Below the pieces are notes generated by a model. That model saw only the letters and a list, made by a program, of their open reading frames with translations, was not told where the DNA came from and ran no database searches. Positions 11,143 through 13,432 of a stretch of 13,432 nt of DNA are shown here, one piece after another. Position 1 is the stretch's first letter; every line of letters begins with the position of its first letter. Origin of the DNA: a bacterium (GTDB taxonomy: Bacteria; Patescibacteriota; Patescibacteriia; 2-12-FULL-60-25); assembly GCA_020056125.1 (NCBI GenBank), contig JAGVIJ010000047.1:1-13432 (forward strand), in the 5' to 3' direction. A program made the translations under genes and the position numbers.

Positions 11143-11499
11143 TCACTGCCGGTCTTTCTCCATGGCGTCATGTGCGACGTGGAGTGAAGCCATTAGGAAC
11201 TTGTCCCATCCGGCAATGCGCTCCGGATTCACTCGTCGTATGTCGCACAACGGCGGACCTTCGCGCCGATAGTAGCGGAAGCAATCCCGGCGGTATCCCA
11301 CGACCAGCTCGCAAAAGAGGAAGTCGATCATGTCACGGTAGGGCGCGATCCTCTCCTCGGAGGAGACGAATTGGAGCGACGCTTGAAACTCCGTGTCTCT
11401 TAGGAGTTTTTCGGTTTCTGGGAAGAGGGAACGAACCATGTCGCCCATCCAAGTGTGTCTCTGACCCAAACGCGGACGCAATACTAAATTTGGTCCCAT
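11143..11499 (-). CDS. Unknown 118-aa GC-rich orphan gene
   Basis: The frame begins MGPNLVLRPRLGQRHTWMGD and ends SLHVAHDAMEKDRQ. It is Arg-rich and mostly helical by composition, with Cys63, Cys73 and Cys85, and no signal peptide or membrane helix. The family is not recognised. It has the clearest expression signals in the window: promoter TTGACA-N16-TATATT (11539-11566), AGGAGG (11509-11514) 9 nt before the ATG, and a strong terminator (11016-11061). It is thus a free-standing single-gene unit. Codons end in G or C much more often than in neighbours, and core genes here mostly lack AGGAGG, so recent transfer or a distinct expression class is likely. The broken gene at 10266-10461 shares this layout but shows no obvious protein similarity. 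Confidence 0.8.
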   Translation of the reverse strand: MGPNLVLRPRLGQRHTWMGDMVRSLFPETEKLLRDTEFQASLQFVSSEERIAPYRDMIDFLFCELVVGYRRDCFRYYRREGPPLCDIRRVNPERIAGWDKFLMASLHVAHDAMEKDRQ

Positions 11500-11538
11500 T
11501 GTGTTTTTCCTCCTGAAAAGGTGAACTGCGGTAAATTC

Positions 11539-11566
11539 AATATAGCAAAAAAGAGGCTTTTGTCAA
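11539..11566 (-). promoter_or_regulatory. Promoter of the 118-aa orphan gene
   Basis: Minus strand: perfect TTGACA (plus 11561-11566), 16-bp spacer, TATATT (plus 11539-11544). The start would be near 11532, giving a leader of about 33 nt with AGGAGG. It lies 27 bp beyond the pth stop codon. Confidence 0.8.
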
Positions 11567-11593
11567 CCCTCTACGCGCGGTATTTGTTCTCGC

Positions 11594-12160
11594 TTATCCG
11601 CGGTTCCAGGTGGAGGCGGTTTTGGCAATACCGTCCGCAATCCAATCTAAAACCGCATCGCCGGCTACGCGCACAGCGTCGTTAATTTTTTCTTTATCTT
11701 CTCCAGCCGGGCGGCCAAGCGCCCAATCCTCTGTCTTTATTGGCGGAGCAGGGCGATCGATCCCAACCCTCAAGCGGTTGAACGCCTCGCTGTTCAATCT
11801 CGCCTGAATGTTCGCAATACCTTTGTGTCCGGCCGGACCGCCTTGAGTGAGGAACGCGATTTTGCCGGCTGGGAAATCCATCTCATCATGAATCACCAAC
11901 AAATCATCCAAGTTGATTTTATAAAAATGCATCAGCGCTTGCGCGGTCTCGCCTGATTCATTCATAAAAACCGCGGGCTTGGCCAAAACCACGGTCACGT
12001 CATCAATTATTGTTGATGCTACTTCAGTCTGGCGCTTTTTATCCAACTTCCAAGTCAATTCTAATTTTTCCGCCAGTAATTCAACGGCCCGCGCTCCCAC
12101 GTTGTGGCGCGTGCCCGCATAATCCTTTCCGGGATTGCCTAACCCAATTATTAATTTCAT
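11594..12160 (-). CDS. pth: Peptidyl-tRNA hydrolase
   Basis: This 188-aa enzyme releases tRNA from peptidyl-tRNA that drops off ribosomes. GLGNPGKDYAGTRHNVG (6-22) holds the conserved N9 and catalytic H19. KPAVFMNESG (61-70) holds N67, and VIHDEMDFPAGK (89-100) holds the catalytic-partner D92. The segment GGPAGHKGIANI (107-118) has Lys at 113, where E. coli Pth has Asn114 (GGHNG); this residue helps position substrate, so the change is notable. The length is normal. It is followed upstream by der on the same strand, separated by 66 bp containing a palindrome, so an operon is possible. No Shine-Dalgarno site is seen before the ATG. Confidence 0.95.
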   Translation of the reverse strand: MKLIIGLGNPGKDYAGTRHNVGARAVELLAEKLELTWKLDKKRQTEVASTIIDDVTVVLAKPAVFMNESGETAQALMHFYKINLDDLLVIHDEMDFPAGKIAFLTQGGPAGHKGIANIQARLNSEAFNRLRVGIDRPAPPIKTEDWALGRPAGEDKEKINDAVRVAGDAVLDWIADGIAKTASTWNRG

Positions 12161-12169
12161 ATTTTGTAA

Positions 12170-12187
12170 CGCAGGCTAAAGCCTGCG
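12170..12187. repeat. Small palindromic repeat between der and pth
   Basis: CGCAGGC-TAAA-GCCTGCG is a perfect 7-bp-arm hairpin just upstream of pth. A T-run follows on the plus strand after GGCTACC. A tandem ATTCGTC ATTCGTC lies just beyond (about 12203-12216). It may be a dispersed repeat rather than a terminator, since both flanking genes read the other way. Confidence 0.6.
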
Positions 12188-12226
12188 GCTACCTTTTTTG
12201 ACATTCGTCATTCGTCATTTGGCATT

Positions 12227-13432
12227 TTAATACCTCCCGCCTTTTCTTCCGATGGGTCGGCGTTTGCGCGCCCAAGGGTGTTTGGCTTTTTCGAGTTTTA
12301 TTTTTTTCTTGTTGTCGGCTCCTTTGATGCTGGTCGCGGCAATGTTGCGCGCTTTAATCATGATGGGCGTGCCGTGAAAACCGAATTTTTCACGCAATTG
12401 GTGTTCAAGAAATCTGATCCACGATTCATGGATGCCAATCTTATCGCCCACCACGCTGATTTCAAACGTCGGCGGTTTCACGCCGATTTGCACCACATCA
12501 TAAATGCGCGGCGCTTTGGGCCCGGAGTAGGGTACGGGTTTGTGGCGCGTGATGGCGGTTTTCAAAAGTTTTTGCAGGGCGTTGTAAGCGATTTGTCGAT
12601 CGCGTTCTTGTTGAATGGTAAACGCCAGATCCAGAACTTTTTCTGCGCGCTGTCCGGTTTTGGCTGAAATGAAAATAATGGGCGCCCAAGCTAAAAATGG
12701 AAACGCGCGGCGAATTTCAAATTCAAAGCTATCCGAGGTCCAGGTTTTTTTATCTTCCACCAAATCCCATTTGTTGGCCACCAAAATCACGCCGCGACCC
12801 GCATTTTTTAAAAGCCCGGCTAAAAATTGATCTTGACCCAATGGCCCTTCGTTCGCATCCAAAACCAATAATGCGATGTCAGCCTTCATGAGCGCTTCGC
12901 GATTTCGTTCAATCCCGGCCTCTTCGATGCCGCGTTCAATTTTAGCGCGTTTGCGCATGCCGGCCGTGTCCACCAAAGTCACTTTTTTATCTTGCCATTC
13001 AAAGGTCGTATCTTGCGGCTCGCGCGTAGTATGCGGTATGGCCGAGACAATCACGCGTTCTTCGCCCAAAATGGAATTCATGAGCGAGGACTTGCCCACA
13101 TTGGGCCGTCCCATGATAACCAAGCGCAAACTCTCTTCGGTTTCAATGGCTTGCGGCGGACGATTTTGTCGAGCCAGTTGTTCGTAAATCGCATCCAACA
13201 AATCACCGGCGCCTCGTCCGGTAACCGCGGAGATGGCATGAGCTTCGCCGATTCCCAATCCATACATTTCAGGCATGCCGGCCAAAGCTAGTTGTCGGGG
13301 ATCATCAATTTTATTAGCCACCAAAGCAATCTTAGAATTTATTTTGCGCACACTGCGCGCCAAGTCTTTATCTTGCGGCAGAGCCCCGGTTTTAGCATCC
13401 ACTAAAAACAACACCAGGTCAGCTTCTTGGAT
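12227..13432 (-). CDS. der: GTPase Der/EngA (5' end outside window)
   Basis: 401 codons are visible, open to the window edge. Der has two tandem GTPase domains and a KH-like domain and acts in 50S ribosome assembly. Numbering here starts at the GTG at 13414, six codons inside the edge. The first G domain lacks its P-loop (outside the window) but shows LFLVDAKTG and G4 VANKID (32-37). The second G domain has the P-loop GRPNVGKSS (102-110), a TTR switch (129-131), DTAG (149-152) and NKWD (214-217). The KH-like domain covers about 275-357, with the typical PPTFEISVVG (314-323). The tail is very basic (KHPWARKRRPIGRKGGRY). Nothing suggests loss of function. Confidence 0.96.
   Translation of the reverse strand: MQEADLVLFLVDAKTGALPQDKDLARSVRKINSKIALVANKIDDPRQLALAGMPEMYGLGIGEAHAISAVTGRGAGDLLDAIYEQLARQNRPPQAIETEESLRLVIMGRPNVGKSSLMNSILGEERVIVSAIPHTTREPQDTTFEWQDKKVTLVDTAGMRKRAKIERGIEEAGIERNREALMKADIALLVLDANEGPLGQDQFLAGLLKNAGRGVILVANKWDLVEDKKTWTSDSFEFEIRRAFPFLAWAPIIFISAKTGQRAEKVLDLAFTIQQERDRQIAYNALQKLLKTAITRHKPVPYSGPKAPRIYDVVQIGVKPPTFEISVVGDKIGIHESWIRFLEHQLREKFGFHGTPIMIKARNIAATSIKGADNKKKIKLEKAKHPWARKRRPIGRKGGRY

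Noticed and set aside
11172..11516. 114-aa plus-strand open frame opposite the 118-aa orphan gene
   Set aside because: The minus-strand gene has promoter, AGGAGG and terminator; the plus frame has none of these.
12278..12667. 129-aa plus-strand open frame opposite der
   Set aside because: Shadow of the conserved der coding sequence; composition follows the complement of der codons.

Overview
The window is a chromosomal segment of a bacterium, most likely a Patescibacteria/CPR (Parcubacteria-like) organism. That assignment is inference. It rests on the gene mix (compact Rel, DprA, DUF559, RAYT, HicBA), many small palindromic repeats, moderate GC, weak or absent Shine-Dalgarno sites before most genes, and unusual tRNA details. 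No rRNA is present to settle it.

Layout. 1-87 is the tail of an IS30-family transposase. 121-741 is a divergent tRNA locus: tRNA-CAU and tRNA-Leu(CAA) on the minus strand and initiator tRNA-fMet on the plus strand, driven from back-to-back promoters. The tRNA-Leu lies inside the D-loop of a second, degenerate tRNA-Leu-like gene, which also carries a palindromic insert in its T-loop and a palindrome where its anticodon arm should be. 797-2472 is parA-parB (chromosome partitioning), converging on a short bifunctional-type Rel gene (2462-3967, minus). A divergent unknown coiled-coil gene (4081-5160) follows, then a long hairpin and palindromic repeats, then topA (5459-7681, minus).

7682-11570 is the accessory part. 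It holds a DUF559 endonuclease-like gene bounded by 41-bp inverted palindromic repeats (7782-8234), dprA (8257-9411), and a broken RAYT gene (9548-10059) with five copies of a REPIN-like repeat, one inside its own reading frame. It also holds a broken GC-rich small gene cut by one of those repeats (10266-10461), a hicBA toxin-antitoxin pair (10614-11017), and a 118-aa orphan gene with its own promoter, Shine-Dalgarno site and terminator (11143-11499).

11594-13432 returns to housekeeping: pth (peptidyl-tRNA hydrolase) and der (two-domain GTPase, 5' end outside the window), both minus.

How the genes relate. Core genes cover translation (tRNAs, Pth, Der), chromosome segregation and topology (ParA, ParB, TopA), stringent response (Rel) and DNA uptake (DprA). 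Mobile or palindrome-linked modules sit in the gaps between them. Two modules, DUF559 with its flanking repeats and RAYT with its REPIN-like repeats, show compensatory base changes in their hairpins, so the folded form is what appears to be conserved.
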